From: Lumnitzera littorea
Lineage: Eukaryota; Streptophyta; Magnoliopsida; Myrtales; Combretaceae
DNA: 64,000 nt
NCBI GenBank assembly: GCA_024138015.1
Contig: JAMXBB010000006.1
Span: 73,813,077 to 73,877,076, forward strand
Direction: 5' to 3'
Numbering within the stretch: the first letter of the stretch is position 1; every line of letters begins with the position of its first letter. The position numbers and the translations under genes are program-made. This document shows, one piece after another, positions 34,407 to 46,310 of the stretch. Below the pieces are notes generated by a model, which was given only the letters and a program-made list of their open reading frames with translations, was not told where the DNA came from and ran no database searches.

Positions 34407-37400
34407 TGTCACATCCTAAATTAGCCCTGAATGCAACACTTACAACAAACTTGCAATAAACTAGAGGACAAGGCTACACACACATACACACACACACACA
34501 CACACACAACAACATACTTACATAGTTAGAGGGTTTTAATGGAGTTTAGCCTTACAAATGATACTTCGCATATTTACAATTTTGTACAACCATCATAATC
34601 TTTTAAACTCTTTTACAAGATTTATACATAACGACTACCTAAGTCTATCCTAAAAAACAAAAGTCCTTCAAAGCGACTGACTCCAACCTCGGTGCTCTTA
34701 AAATCTTCCTTTCTAGTAGTGGTGGCACCCCTCCTATACTTCACTTTTACCTATGGATATAACATACATCTACTCATTTCATTGTGAATTGAGTGAGACT
34801 GGATAAAACACAATACTTCACATGCTCATTCAGTTATTGTAACATATTAGTAGTGGATATTTAGTCAAACAATATTGTGCCACTCATAGGATCTCTGCAA
34901 AAATGCATATCATGCTCATCTATGTGAGCTAATGCATTAGTACCAATTTGATATCCAACCTCCTAGCCTCATTTTTCATCCTATTGATTGACTCAATTGG
35001 GCATCTGGTTCTAACGTTCGGGAACCTAGTGGCAACAAGAACTGCTTGGGAGTTGGATCCCTCGACTGTGTTGCGAATGAGGAACAACACTACTGAGTTG
35101 GTAATGATCACAACATTGAGTAAATAAGGTGAAATGCTTGAGTGTATGTAAGCCTATATGCTTCAAAATTTCTAGCTTATCAAAATCATTAAAAATTAAG
35201 CTTTTTCTCATATCAAGTACTTGTTCAAAAAAAAAAAAAAACATTTTCCTTTCAAATATCTAATCCATAGGTTCTTTTCATGCCATGCCACGAATGCACC
35301 AATGTTGTGTCAAACACCACATCAAGCAAAATCTCCAAGCTTCATATCAACTACAAATTTAATTTGCTTTAATCTCATCTTGCCTTAATCTTTAACCTTG
35401 TGTTGGGTTTGCTTAAGTGAACACCTTGAAGGTTGAACTGTTTGCTAATGTTTCCTGTAGTTTGAATACATCATAACATATATCATTTAATCAATACATT
35501 CATAGCAACAAACTCGAGATTTAAAACCAAGTATGGTCAATCCATTACATGTCTAAGGACATCACATAATTAGCAAATATCATTCTAAGATTTGAAATCA
35601 AGCTCAATCAATCAAGCACATATCACATAAACTACGTAACTTGCAACCTAATGAGTAGACATAAGTTTTCTACTAAACATACAATATCCACTTACCTGGT
35701 ATTAGTGTCCTTCACCTTTAGTAGCATCTTCGGGCTTCTTGTTATTCAGGTAACCTATGATTAAAATTTATACTTAGTGTTTATTCAAGTTACATAAATG
35801 ATTCATTAAAGCTTAAGTGTGTTTGTAAGTTAAGGGTATGTACCTTAGTCTTTTTAGGTAAGAGCTTTTCATTAGTACTTAGGACCTTCTACACGGCCTT
35901 CTACATGATCCTTTTATTAAGGTCCTTACCTTTTACACGATCATTTTTGTTTAAATTCTTGTTATTTAACCTTGTAATAACCTTTTACTAGGGAAGGATC
36001 CTTATTAATTTCATTACTTTTACCTTCTACTCAACCTTCTATTTACGGTTGGTCTTAAGATTTATGGTTAGGGAGGTTTCTACTCATATTTTAACTTTAG
36101 TTTTCGTTTTATGTTTCACCAAAGAACCTTTTATTCAAACTTCTGCTTGAACACATTTTAGTTTACTTAATTTGTTATCTCACTAGAGATCTTCTATGGA
36201 AGCTTCCACTGACCATCACAATAATAACTTTATAGGCAACCTTCCACAGAAGCTTTTACATAACCAAATGATGCTAAACTTATTAAGACTCCATGTAACT
36301 ATTAAGACTTACCAAGTTTTGAACACGACTAGCACTGAGGCCATCCAAAAGATCAGATTCCAGATTTGGACAATTTTCCAAAAATCCATACATGCTTGTT
36401 TGTTAATACATTGTTGTTTTGGTTTTACAAAAACAGTACTTTTGACTTATGAAAATACTAAATCACATGTTTGACCACTTTTTCATCTGAAAACTCATGC
36501 ATCCATGTAAAATATCATTTTAGTACCAAAAATATGAATAAAAATCAGATTTGACTAACATTACTTGAAAATCAACTAATTTCCTCAATTTTTAGATTCG
36601 ATAGTTTTTGGTAAATCAAAATTAACATGAACCTACAACGAAAATTTGGGAAACTTTTGACATAGCCTAATAATAAATATTATGAAGAGTATATAGAAAA
36701 AGTTTTACCTTTAGACAACATCATTTGCCCTTTTGAAAATCATATCGAAAATATGTTTGAAATGGCCTATTTCTTAAAAGCGATATATGAGCTATGCCTA
36801 TTTTGGAAAACTAATACTTTTCCATGAATGTATACTAAAAATAACCTAGGAATGCCATTTTTCATAGTTTTCCTAGTTTGTTTACTATTTTTAACAAATT
36901 TTTGAAAATTGTGTAAGAATCGAAACTTACTGATGCAAAGTTCTCTAGCCACCATGTGCTACTAAGTGGTTATCAGCCTACCTAGATGCTACTTTTCCCA
37001 TTAAGTGATGGTGGTCACTTATTTCCAGCTTATTGTTTGACTTGGTTTCCACATGTGCTTAGATTTCTACACTAAATTTCTAAATTTTCTTCATTTTTCA
37101 AAAACTCCATATTTTGTTCCAAAGTTTTCCTAGGCTCTCAATCTCTCCAAATATTGTAAAGTGTGTGGGTTTTTTTTTTATATAGTGAGTGGTGTAGGGG
37201 AAAAACTTGCCATGTGTTAAGTGGTTTTCAAGAAAACCATGGTCTCATATTATGGGCTACCCTTGTTTTCCAACTTAAAACCATAAGAGTTAATGGTTTT
37301 GTCTTTTCAATTCCATGTGCAGTACATAGTTTTCATCAAAACCACTTTTGGTTATTTTAATTCTATTTTTTAATTATTTTATATTATTCCTTTTCAATAC

Positions 37401-37757
37401 AAGCTTGTGTAAGGTGCTTACGAAGCTTCTATAAGGGTTTACTATTATCACATGCCTTCTACATTATTTTTATTATCTTACTTATTTATTTATTATTATC
37501 ATTTTTTTTCCCAATGACGTATTTTTTCTTAAATAATTTTCTATGCCTAGCCTTTGGCTTTTTATTTAAACCAAATTTTTGGTTTTAGGTTAATCCAACA
37601 CTTTTTGAATAAATTCTTGTATATAAATTATTTTAACGATTCGAGTTCATGGGATAACTTCTTCTAAATTTTGTAGCATAGTTATAAAATCTCACTTGAT
37701 TTAGTTAGCATTGTTCGATGCCCTAATTTCGGAGGTTTGGAACCTAGGGGTATTATA
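34407..37757 (-). mobile_element. Solo LTR of the long-LTR (D) family
   Basis: It is 3,351 bp, beginning TGTCACATCC and ending GGGTATTATA, flanked by perfect GTCTA duplications (34402-34406 and 37758-37762). Both ends match the D LTRs (53634, 60031 start; 56854 end). A TATA-like run on the minus strand (CACTATATAAAA near 37175) fits the expected promoter position. There is no gag-pol inside. Excising it with one GTCTA joins GGTCTAGATATCTAAAAG exactly as in the intact A LTR (GGTCTAGAAATCTAAAAG near 1330). Short ORFs inside are not genes. Confidence 0.93.
34475..34508. repeat. (CA)n microsatellite
   Basis: A nearly perfect CA run with one interruption, within the solo LTR near its left edge. 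Confidence 0.9.
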
Positions 37758-38342
37758 GTCTAGATATCTAAAAGTCTACGCTAAAAACATAATGAAAATG
37801 CAAATTGGCATAAAGAAATGAATAAACTCCTAAGAAATTCTATTGAGCACTTATTCCTTTTTCGTCTCTAATCTTCTCTCTCCTCTAGTGCACATCTGGC
37901 TTCCGATTTATATAGATATGACAAAACAACTCTCATTTGGCAAGTTTTAAAAATCATGGAACAACCATGCCTAAGGAACATGGGAGTGGACTTGGGTCAT
38001 AGACTTCTCCTTACAAGGATTCTTCAAAAACTTGATTGGATGGTTTGATAAGGGGATCAAAGCGTGGGAATAGGGTTGTAATCTTTAATCATGGTCCTTT
38101 CTAGACTCCAATCCTTAATTAAATTCTCTTCCGACGTTTGCTATCATTAAGTATTCTTCAAATCAAGTGAAATTCTTCTGAAAAAGCCACAATCTTCATT
38201 CGTTTTACTTTATTGCTCTTTTAAAGCTCTAAAATCAATAAATGACTTAATTAAGTATCATAATCATTGAAATCACCATAAAAAAACTAAAATGACTAAA
38301 AATATAACGAAAAATATATGAAAAGTTGCACTTATCCTTTAG

Positions 38343-38818
38343 ATTTGGGAGAAATAGCCCCTACCTTTTGAGTAAGGCCAAGAGCTTAAGGTTTTCTAAA
38401 GTCCCCTCTACTTATCTTTGCATCGAGTTTGCTGATTGCGATTGGTAGCCTCCTACTAGTTAGCCCCTTATAAGTGATAGCTACCTTGATAGTAAATATT
38501 TATGGAATTAGGAGGTTAGGTGGCTAGCTCTTATTTATGTGCATCAGCTATTTCTCTTTGTCTTCTTCTTTAATAGAGTTAGGGGTACTCATAGGCCATC
38601 TTGGGGGCCCAAGGACCCATGTCTAAAATTAGCCATCAACACTCATTCAGTAATTAGTTGAGAAGGAGTGGTTACTTTAATGAGGTCTTCGGGTTCCCAA
38701 GATTCAATCATGGCAACAATAATTGGTTTGTTGAGAAACTAGTTACTTATGCTTGGGTCAATGATAAGGAGTGGCTTTATGGTGAGTAGGGCCATATAAG
38801 GCCCACTTTGAAGCAATC
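38343..38818. other. Unassigned sequence right of element A
   Basis: No domain is visible. It was probably continuous with 1-637 before element A inserted. It may belong to the Tat LTR or its target. Confidence 0.4.
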
Positions 38819-39017
38819 TTGAGCTAAAGGTTGGCTAAGAGGAGTAAGTTGTGTTAGGTCTTTGCTAAGTTGAGCTTGAGTTAGGGGTTGGGCGAGAGGA
38901 ATAAGTTAAAACAAGTAAGGCCTCGCTAAGTTGATCTAGAGTTGGAGGTTAGTTGAGGGGGACAAGTTAGAAGGCCTCGCAAAGTTATTCTTTAGCTGGA
39001 GGTTAAGTGAGAGGTCT
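38819..39017. repeat. Imperfect tandem repeats, about four units of 50-62 bp
   Basis: Each unit runs TTGAGCT(A/T), AGGTT(A/G)G, GAG(A/G)GG...AAGTTA, then GGCCTCGC(T/A)AAG. The array sits close to the U5 end of the T LTR and may be part of it. Confidence 0.7.
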
Positions 39018-39563
39018 TGTCGATCAATAATGGTATAAAACTTTAGTCTTGCAAAAGAAAGAGGAAAAGCCTAAAGGGGGTGTCGGTGGTAATCCAGTGT
39101 AGCCACTTTAATGCCCAAGTAAGTATTTTAGTAAGAAAGTAGGTAAGTAAAGAGTTATGTGTGTTAAAAGAGTGTAGAGAGTCCTTATAGTGTTTTCACC
39201 TCCTTATTTATAAGTGTTTGTTGAATAACTTGTTATGATAGGTAACAATTAGTCATGGTGGCTCCTTTATTAAGCATGCACCTAAAGACTTAGGGTAATA
39301 GGAAGTTATGTAATGAAGTTGGGTAAAACCTTAATTGTCCATGCCACTTTTCAAACTCAAAGTAATTAAGAGGATAGGTTGGGCTCTTTTGCCCATTAGA
39401 TAGGTTAGGCCCAGTTTAGTAATTCATTAGAGCAGGTTGAATTAGAGGACTCAATCAAAATAGGGCAATTCGGCAGCTTAGGTGTTGAGCGATAATCGAA
39501 AGTAAGATTATCGATAGTTGAGGTATTGAACAAGAACAAGAGGGCAAAATTCTACTATCATCA
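39018..39563 (-). repeat. 3' LTR of Tat-type element T (approximate left end)
   Basis: On the minus strand it begins TGATGATAG at 39563, next to a purine tract. A TATA-like ACTTATAAATAAGG lies near 39210. Further down come the ACTTGGGCATTAAAGTGGC block (near 39118) and TTTTAGGCTTTTCC, a layout familiar from Tat-lineage LTRs. The left end is not defined and may extend into 38819-39017. Confidence 0.6.
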
Positions 39564-39576
39564 TTTGCTCCCCAAC
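39564..39576 (-). other. Polypurine tract of element T
   Basis: The minus strand reads GTTGGGGAGCAAA immediately before the LTR start TGATGATAG, as in Tat/Ogre elements. Confidence 0.7.
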
Positions 39577-40265
39577 TCCTGTGGTCGAGAGCTTGACTAT
39601 GGGAGTAGATTATAGGAGTGATATATGATTTGCTTGATCAACAAGTAGGACATCTAAACCTATGCTTAACGTTGATTGTAAAATATCTTCCGACTTATAT
39701 TACTGAATTTGTTATTGGCATCCTTATACTTTTATTCATTTACCATCATCTTTTGAAATGCATTGTGTTAGGTCTCTATCGTGTCCATCATCATTATGTT
39801 ATAGGCTTGATTAACTACCGATGGTATGTTATCCGTTAGATCTCTAACTTTAAACACATGTCAATCATCTATGCTTGGCCATCAAATCAAGACCTAAATC
39901 TTGATTAACCTTACTTTTAATTCTTGAGAGGGCATTATCAATACATACATATAAAAGGCCTTCAATATTTTAATAATCCCTTTTTTGTTCTCACTTTTCA
40001 TTTCCCTTTATCGGGATTTTCTTTTGCAAAATCCTCTCCAATTTTTGAGCAATTGTGCAATCAATTTTTGATATTTCATCAGGTATGATTAGAAGGGATT
40101 TCGCTATCTTATTTCCACTGATTCTAAAGCCACTCTCTCCTAAGCTACTTCTCCCTCCTACCCCCTACCCTCGTAAAGATGACTGGGTTGGCTTCGTCTT
40201 TAAGCAGTTAAGCTAATAGTGCCATAGAAAGGTAGGAGAAGCTTCAATGCATTGAAGCTCTCCCA
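39577..40265. other. Noncoding region between the T LTR and the antisense ORF
   Basis: No domain. The short ORF at 39618-39839 has no recognisable features. The stretch from 39950 is CT-rich on the plus strand and could be a leader for the antisense ORF. Confidence 0.4.
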
Positions 40266-41860
40266 ATGGACGTGTACCTTGTAGAAAAAGAGGAGAAGTT
40301 CGCTGCTAAGTATTTATACAATAACCTGATACACAATGTCGATTCATGGGACGGAGTGGTGAGTGGCCCAGTTAGGACGATTATGAAGAAATATGACAAG
40401 TACTTTCAAGTTTTACCTCTTGAACAGGATTTGCGCAAGTTGAGGGAAGATGAAAAGGTATGCTTCACTATCGAGCATGAGTTTTACCTCTATCTGAAAT
40501 ATTTTAGTTTTTGGTCATGGTTGCCTTTTTCTCCATTCTAGAAGCAATTTTTTAATTATTTTCGGGTGTTACAGGTATGTTTTCTTTGAACACATACAGG
40601 ATTCTTATGGCTTTTAAGATAACCTATGAAGAGCTTAAGGTTAGAGTCATACCTCAATTATTTAGATATTTTTTTTCAAATTAGACACCAACCTAATGGG
40701 TGGTTCTATGTAGCAACATGGTACGACTGTAAATTCATGGATGATTTGTTGTCTAAGATCCATAAGTGGCGCGATAAATTCATTTCAATAAAGTCTGATG
40801 TAGATCTGGACTTTTAGAGTAAGTGGATTGAACATATTTGAATAGCTCTCATAACGTTGATGTTGAATGATGCTGCTATTACGAAGAAAATATAGGATAG
40901 GCGGTATAATAAGATGTTCTATTAGGATGTTGAGAAAATCATTGAAAGATATGAAGAAGGAGAGCCTATATCCTTTGACATAGAACGTAGGGTCTAGTAT
41001 CCAACCGTGTTAAGTCGAGCTGTAAGAAGGAAGCTGATCTTTGTGATTCATGGGGGGAGATTTCTTGCCTTTAAGCTTCACTTAGCACGGATTTGTAAGT
41101 TTTCATGCTATCATTATTGTGATTTTTATCTTCTTTTTGTAGACATTGGCGTAGGTGATGTAGACCTTAAGAAGTTGTCAGCCCAAGTCAAGGCTAAGAA
41201 GCAAAAATTGGATCAATGTGTTACAAAAGTCACCACTAGCTAGCCAACAGTGTCGAAGTAAGTGGCCAAAGAGTAGGTCACCAAGGAGTTAGCTATTAAA
41301 AAAAAAAGAAGATGGAAACCTCTCATCCTAAGGAGGGACAACCAAAGCAACAAATGGAGACTATTGGAACAACCCCCTTCCCCGAAGTTAAGGTGCTCTC
41401 CACAATTAGCGACACCATTGGGGAGAAACTGTTGGGAGAACCCACCTAGGTTACTGTCATTGATGCTAACATGGAAATTGTTCCATAGGAGGTTGTAGAT
41501 AGCTTGGTAGACTTACTAACTTCTATATTGAGCTCAAGATGACAAGTGAAAAAGAATATGCTGATGAACCTCTATCTAGGAGGAGCAAAGAAATGGACGA
41601 AAGGACTAAAGAGGCCCTAAGAAAAAAAGGCTCTCGGCATTAAGTCTGCTATGTTTGTTCTCCAACGTGTGGGGGATGTTTACTTCGTACCATGTTAGAA
41701 TCATACAGTCTTGGATACCGATTCATCTTTAGGTGATAAGATGAGGTCCTTAGCCTTGATGGAAGGGGTTATTCTTCCAAAAGATAAAGAGATAGTTAAG
41801 AGGGATGTAGGTAGAGTTGGTGGCTATAATAACGGCCACATGGCCACTAAGTTGTATGAC

Positions 41861-41940
41861 GTAAGTTTTTACTTAATTAAAGTTTGATTCATCTCATAAT
41901 ATTTGTTCTATTATTGGCCCCTTATTGTAACACAAATCAG
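41861..41940 (+). other. Candidate intron 1 of the antisense ORF
   Basis: An 80-nt AT-rich segment starts GTAAGT and ends ATCAG, separating KLYD from NHVLMAPDEVNEEM. The exon join is one base out of phase, which could reflect decay or a different splice site. Confidence 0.5.
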
Positions 41941-41989
41941 CAACCATGTTTTGATGGCTCCAGATGAGGTGAACGAGGAAATGAAAAAG

Positions 41990-42062
41990 GTACAATTGAT
42001 TTTTATGTTTGATGTTGTTGAGAGTTGATTAACTTAACCAGTTTTGCGCTTTATTACATAAG
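41990..42062 (+). other. Candidate intron 2 of the antisense ORF
   Basis: A 73-nt segment starts GTACAA and ends CATAAG, with a branch-like CTTAAC about 25 nt before the end. It contains an in-frame TGA. Removing it joins NEEMKK to VEEAYNSFKARA in phase. Confidence 0.6.
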
Positions 42063-42136
42063 GTAGAGGAAGCTTACAACTCCTTCAAAGCACGGGCTAT
42101 CACAATCAAGAATGCAAGGATTATGGCCATGATGGA

Positions 42137-43940
42137 TGTCACGACCCAAGGGGGCTAACTGTGGTAGTCACCGTATACCGTATAAAGAATTATAGATTGA
42201 ATTCCTTTATAATCGCCGACCCTTTATACGATACACAAGGCTATAGCTACAACTAACAACCAAGAGTTGCGTAAGTATAAGTAATATCATTTCATGATAA
42301 CAATAATAAAAAATAGAAATATAACACATAATCTATTTATATAAGAATTTACAAATATAAAGTCTTTAGAACTTTTAACTCAAACTAATATTAGTTTATC
42401 ACATATTCAGATCTATAATCTAGATAAACAATCATGTGAATACTCCGAACATGTCTTGCTCCCACATCGACCCCCTGATGAACCACTAACCTCAAGCATG
42501 TGACGGCTCGACTCTACAAATAACTCAGCCTGCAAAAAAAGACTACAAGGGTATAAGCTAACTAGCATAGTGAGATAATCCCCTCAACTATAGAGTAATC
42601 AAGTTATACAACAATTAAGTTCAATCAAATGAATGCATGTCAACCAGTATGCCAAACAAATAAATGCAGGTGACTAGCTACTGCATGTAACTCAGATTTA
42701 ATACCCTCTGAAGTCAAGGTTGGAGATACATCGGCATAGTCAGATCTAGGTATCATATTAGAACTTATCTCAGAACAAAACTCCACGTTTTGTATTTAAA
42801 ATGTAATGGTATATTCATTATCAGTTTTATCAAAAATGAGTTCTACATATGATTGTGAGTAGATTCACGCAGCCTTTATTCACTCCTAAATGGAGGCCTC
42901 TGGACTTGACCCTTAACTAGGCGGTTGGCGCCTCCAACGCTTAATAATCCCATGGGCTAAGGTAAGGTCATATCGCACGTGTACACAGTACAAAATCTAT
43001 AACAATCAAATAATCAACTCACGTATGGCCTCTTGCTACCTCTGTATAATGTGACTGCCAGAATTAGTTATGCGGTGTATGATTATGCATGTTTTAAGTT
43101 AACTTTTTCTATTCGAGTAAAATTAGGTCTTATTATTCAGTGATCAATCAAAGTCACAAACAACTAATTCCTAGTGAATCTAATATGCAACAATTAATAC
43201 ATTATTGTAATTTAAAATAAATTCACTGTTAACAACCAATTATCATACACAAGCATAACCCAACCCCATACAACATTCAATTATTGATCATAACTTATAT
43301 TCACTAATTACAAACACAAACAAGTATGGAATCATTAGGAAAACTCACTTAGTCATGATCGACTCAGGGGTCGTAATAATCTAGTTGCAACTCAGTATCA
43401 AGGTTAAGATTACCTAAGAGTAATAAAAATTTGTAAGTTTAGGAATTTAAAGCTAAAATAGTATCGTAATTTGTAAGGTAATTTGTAAGGTTTACTTCAC
43501 CTAATTACGTGAAATTATCGATTTGAGCTTTTTATCGAATTACGTATAACTTTTTCGTTTTAGCTTGGATCGTTATGAACTTATAGTTTGTCTTGATCGT
43601 TTTCGAGCGTATTTTCTTGTAGCGAAATTCGTTTTGGACGTTGTGACTCGCAGTTTGAGCTGTGATATAAAAATATCACAAAATTTATTATTTTAATTTA
43701 AAAAGTTATAAAATATTAATTTTAGCTTTTTCTTAATATATTTATGATTTAATAATTATTTAAATCATATAATTGATAATTTTATTATTTTAAGCATATT
43801 TTACCTTAGTTACTCATTTTTACTTATTTTTGAGATTTTAGACTTATTACAATTATTATTATTATTATTATTGTTATTTTTATTATTTATTATTTTCTTA
43901 TTATTTATTTGCATTTTATGATACACACACACGCACACAT

Positions 43941-43971
<31 letters not shown>

Positions 43972-45587
43972 CTTATTACTATATTTGATTAATTTTTATA
44001 ATCTACTTAATTAGTAATTCCTAATTTACGGTAATATATATATATATATATATATATACCTACTTCTTACATATTTATGAATTTATTTTATTTAGCAAAT
44101 ATTATTGTATCATATATACTTCTTAATATACGGTATACTTTATATACTATATGTTATACATATATTTACGCCATGTGTCTATGTATACATATATAACTTA
44201 CATGTATACATGAATATATAAATACAAAATACATGTATATAATATACGAATACTTATCCTTATATATATATATACAAATGAAAATAAAGATTGTATACAT
44301 ATATACATAAATAATCATTTTCATGTGTACACATATATGTATATATCTATATTTATTTTGTGAAAATACTAAATACATACTATATGTACTCTTATTTATA
44401 TGTAAATCTAGGTATTTATTTATTTTATTTATTTTTTTTCATGTTCATGTATATCATACTCAAATAATAAGATTTCCAAATATTTACTATATATTCTATT
44501 TATACATACATTTACATACATATACCATATATTCTACTTATTAGTGTATATATATATACATGTCTACATACATATCTTTATACATACATAAGAGATACAT
44601 ATATGTTTCTTAAGTTATTTACTCATGTATATGTAATGAATTATTTAGTAAAATACAACAAAGATACTTACTATATACATGTACATACCATATAATATAC
44701 AGATGTACAACCAAAATAATTATAAGTACCTAAATATATTTGATTTTCTTCTTCTTTTCCTCCTCCTCCTTCTTTTTCTTCTTATTTTTCTTCTTGGTTT
44801 TCTTTTTTCACGTTTTAACTTCCAGAATTTCTTCTTCTTCTTCTTTTTTTTTCTTTTTTTTTTTGTTTTGTTCCAACTTTTCCAGACATCCCTAGCTTGC
44901 TTAAGGAATTAAATTGATTAAGATGCAAACAAATCTAATAGATTTAGCATTTATGGAGATAAGACAACTTAACTCATTTGTAATTGATTTTCTCTTGTAA
45001 TTGTAACACCTGGAATTTCTTTCTCTCATGTGGGCTGCTAGCTTTTGATTTTTTTCTTTTTGATTTCCAGGACGTAGCAGACATGGGGAATTAAGAGAAG
45101 GGAGAAAAGAGAAAAAGAAAGAAAGAAAAAGGAAGAAAATAGAAATTAAAAATAAATATATGTACTTTTTCTAAACCTAAAAATAAATAAATGTAATTGG
45201 TACATGTTACAATTATAATTTTTACAAGTTATTGTAATGATTTCATTAAAAATTTTACGTGATTACACGATTTAATCAATGATTACAATCGAATATAATT
45301 ATATCACTATTGAGTGATATTTAATTATTTTATAGGCTTAAAGTTATAGTTTTAGGGTTTCGATCAAATTCGGGTTCGATTTTGGTTAATTGTGCATAAA
45401 TCAAATTTAGGGTTTTAGTACGCAATTTAAGGTTTCGATCAATTTCTAGGGTTTTTATTATCGGTGTTATATTCGATTTATTAAGTTTCATAATATTTTA
45501 TTGCTACTAGCTTTATCGACTCATTACACAGTTTAGGACACTCGAACTTAAATTAGGGTTTAGACTATTGATTTTCTAGGGTTTACA
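42137..45587 (-). mobile_element. Solo LTR, long-LTR type, in the antisense ORF
   Basis: It is 3,451 bp, beginning TGTCACGACCC and ending GGGTTTACA, flanked by perfect ATGGA duplications (42132-42136 and 45588-45592). The start resembles the D family (TGTCACATCC). The interior has similar texture (for example the ATCGTTATGAAC / GATCGTTTTCGAG block near 43570), but it is a different subfamily. There is no gag-pol. It contains several dinucleotide tracts. The host reading frame is restored by precise excision. ORFs inside (44166-44912) are translations of simple repeats. Confidence 0.9.
43921..43971. repeat. (AC)n/(AT)n compound microsatellite
   Basis: An AC run with a few interruptions passes into AT at its right end. 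A separate AT tract follows at about 44035-44057. Confidence 0.9.
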
Positions 45588-46310
45588 ATGGAGGCTTAAA
45601 AATTGAAGGAAGAACTTGTGGTTGAAAAATTGGCACATTCCTTAATGGCCAGTGAGGTGTCGAGCCATAAAACAAGTTATGACAATATCTTTAAGGAAGT
45701 CGACAATTTGAAAGAGCAGCTCTACAGGAAGAGGGTGTTGTGGCTTATGGTAGACGATTTCTTCAATGAATGATGAGGAGGGCAAACTAAGGTTCCAAAT
45801 AAAGAACTTGGAGATCAAGGGCTCTAAGCTTGAAGCACGTATTGTTGAATAGGAGGAAGCCACAAAAAGGATGCCTTTTGTAGAGGAGGCACTATCAATA
45901 GTAACACCTAGTTGGCAATATGAGAAATTACTTTGTAAGAAGTTCTTGGAAGGGGTTCAACTAGCTAGAGCAAAAATTTTAAAAGTTTACCTTGACTATG
46001 AGCTATCGTGTCTTAATTACCTTGACTAAGAGCTATCATTCCTTAATTTCATCGACATTGATAATGATGATGCTAGTAATGGTGATGATGAAGAAGTTAG
46101 TGAGGAAGAAGAAGTAGTTGATCAAGGGTTGGGCGAAAATGAGTTAACTAATGTTGAAGTCCTTGTGGATCTCGCGGAATCGTTCGTGAAGGAAACCCCT
46201 TCTATTCGGAGAGAAACCTCCAGTACTTTAACCAAAGCTCTTAGTGCTAATAAGGAAGTCAATTCCAAGGTCTTGGATGGTTTTGTTGATCAAGGACATA
46301 GCTTTGTCTA

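Larger units (their letters stand above)
638..38337 (-). mobile_element. Athila-type Ty3/gypsy retrotransposon A, heavily interrupted
   Basis: Two related LTRs (638-1904 and 33619-38337) in the same orientation bracket a minus-strand retroelement. Both begin TGAT followed by AGCTATTAGG. The flanks are GTTAG (633-637) and TTTAG (38338-38342), a 4/5 match consistent with a 5-bp target duplication. Reading the minus strand, the order is 5' LTR, a decayed Athila-style primer site at 33600-33616, gag, protease and RT (33530-30876), then the C-terminus of an extra ORF (3857-3437), a purine tract (1917-1905) and the 3' LTR. RNase H and integrase are not found. Most of the 37.7 kb is nested insertions: G1, B, a MITE and a solo LTR. 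That both LTRs belong to one element is inferred from orientation, gene order and flanks. Confidence 0.72.
33619..38337 (-). repeat. 5' LTR of element A, split by a solo LTR
   Basis: It aligns with 638-1904 on both sides of the insertion at 34407-37757. The net length without it is about 1.36 kb. A short internal duplication of the CAAGAAATTAGCA / TTCCCTATTCTT block (about 33880-34020) makes it longer than the other copy. On the minus strand it starts near 38337 (TGATAAG-like, first base changed) and ends TCA at 33619. Confidence 0.8.
40266..46310 (+). pseudogene. Antisense accessory ORF of element T (gypsy-type transposon domain), spliced-looking
   Basis: It lies on the strand opposite the T pol, between integrase and the 3' LTR, where Tat-lineage elements can carry an antisense accessory ORF. 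The N-terminal part (40266-40817) has KYDKYFQVLPLEQDLRK, KVCFTIEHEFYLY, LNTYRILMAFKIT and GWFYVATW, then HKWRDKFISIKS. This order resembles the 'putative gypsy type transposon' domain (Pfam PF04195, from memory). The middle (41007-42131) is lysine/glutamate-rich and contains two GT-AG intron-like segments. The C-terminal part (45593-46310) is coiled-coil-like (KLKEELVVEKLAHSLMASE, DNIFKEVDNLKEQL) with an acidic stretch. A solo LTR (42137-45587) splits it, and the frame (IMAMM then EA, stop, KLKEE) rejoins exactly. Stops and frameshifts show it is dead. Function unknown. Confidence 0.68.

Noticed and set aside
34407..37757. Several ORFs of 60-92 codons
   Set aside because: They lie in a solo LTR with perfect target duplication, have no motif, and fall on both strands.
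38819..39017. CRISPR-like spaced repeats
   Set aside because: Units are imperfect, contiguous and lie in plant retroelement sequence; there are no unique spacers between identical repeats.
44166..44912. ORFs rich in Y, I, F and L on both strands
   Set aside because: Translations of TA/TACA and CT simple repeats inside a solo LTR.
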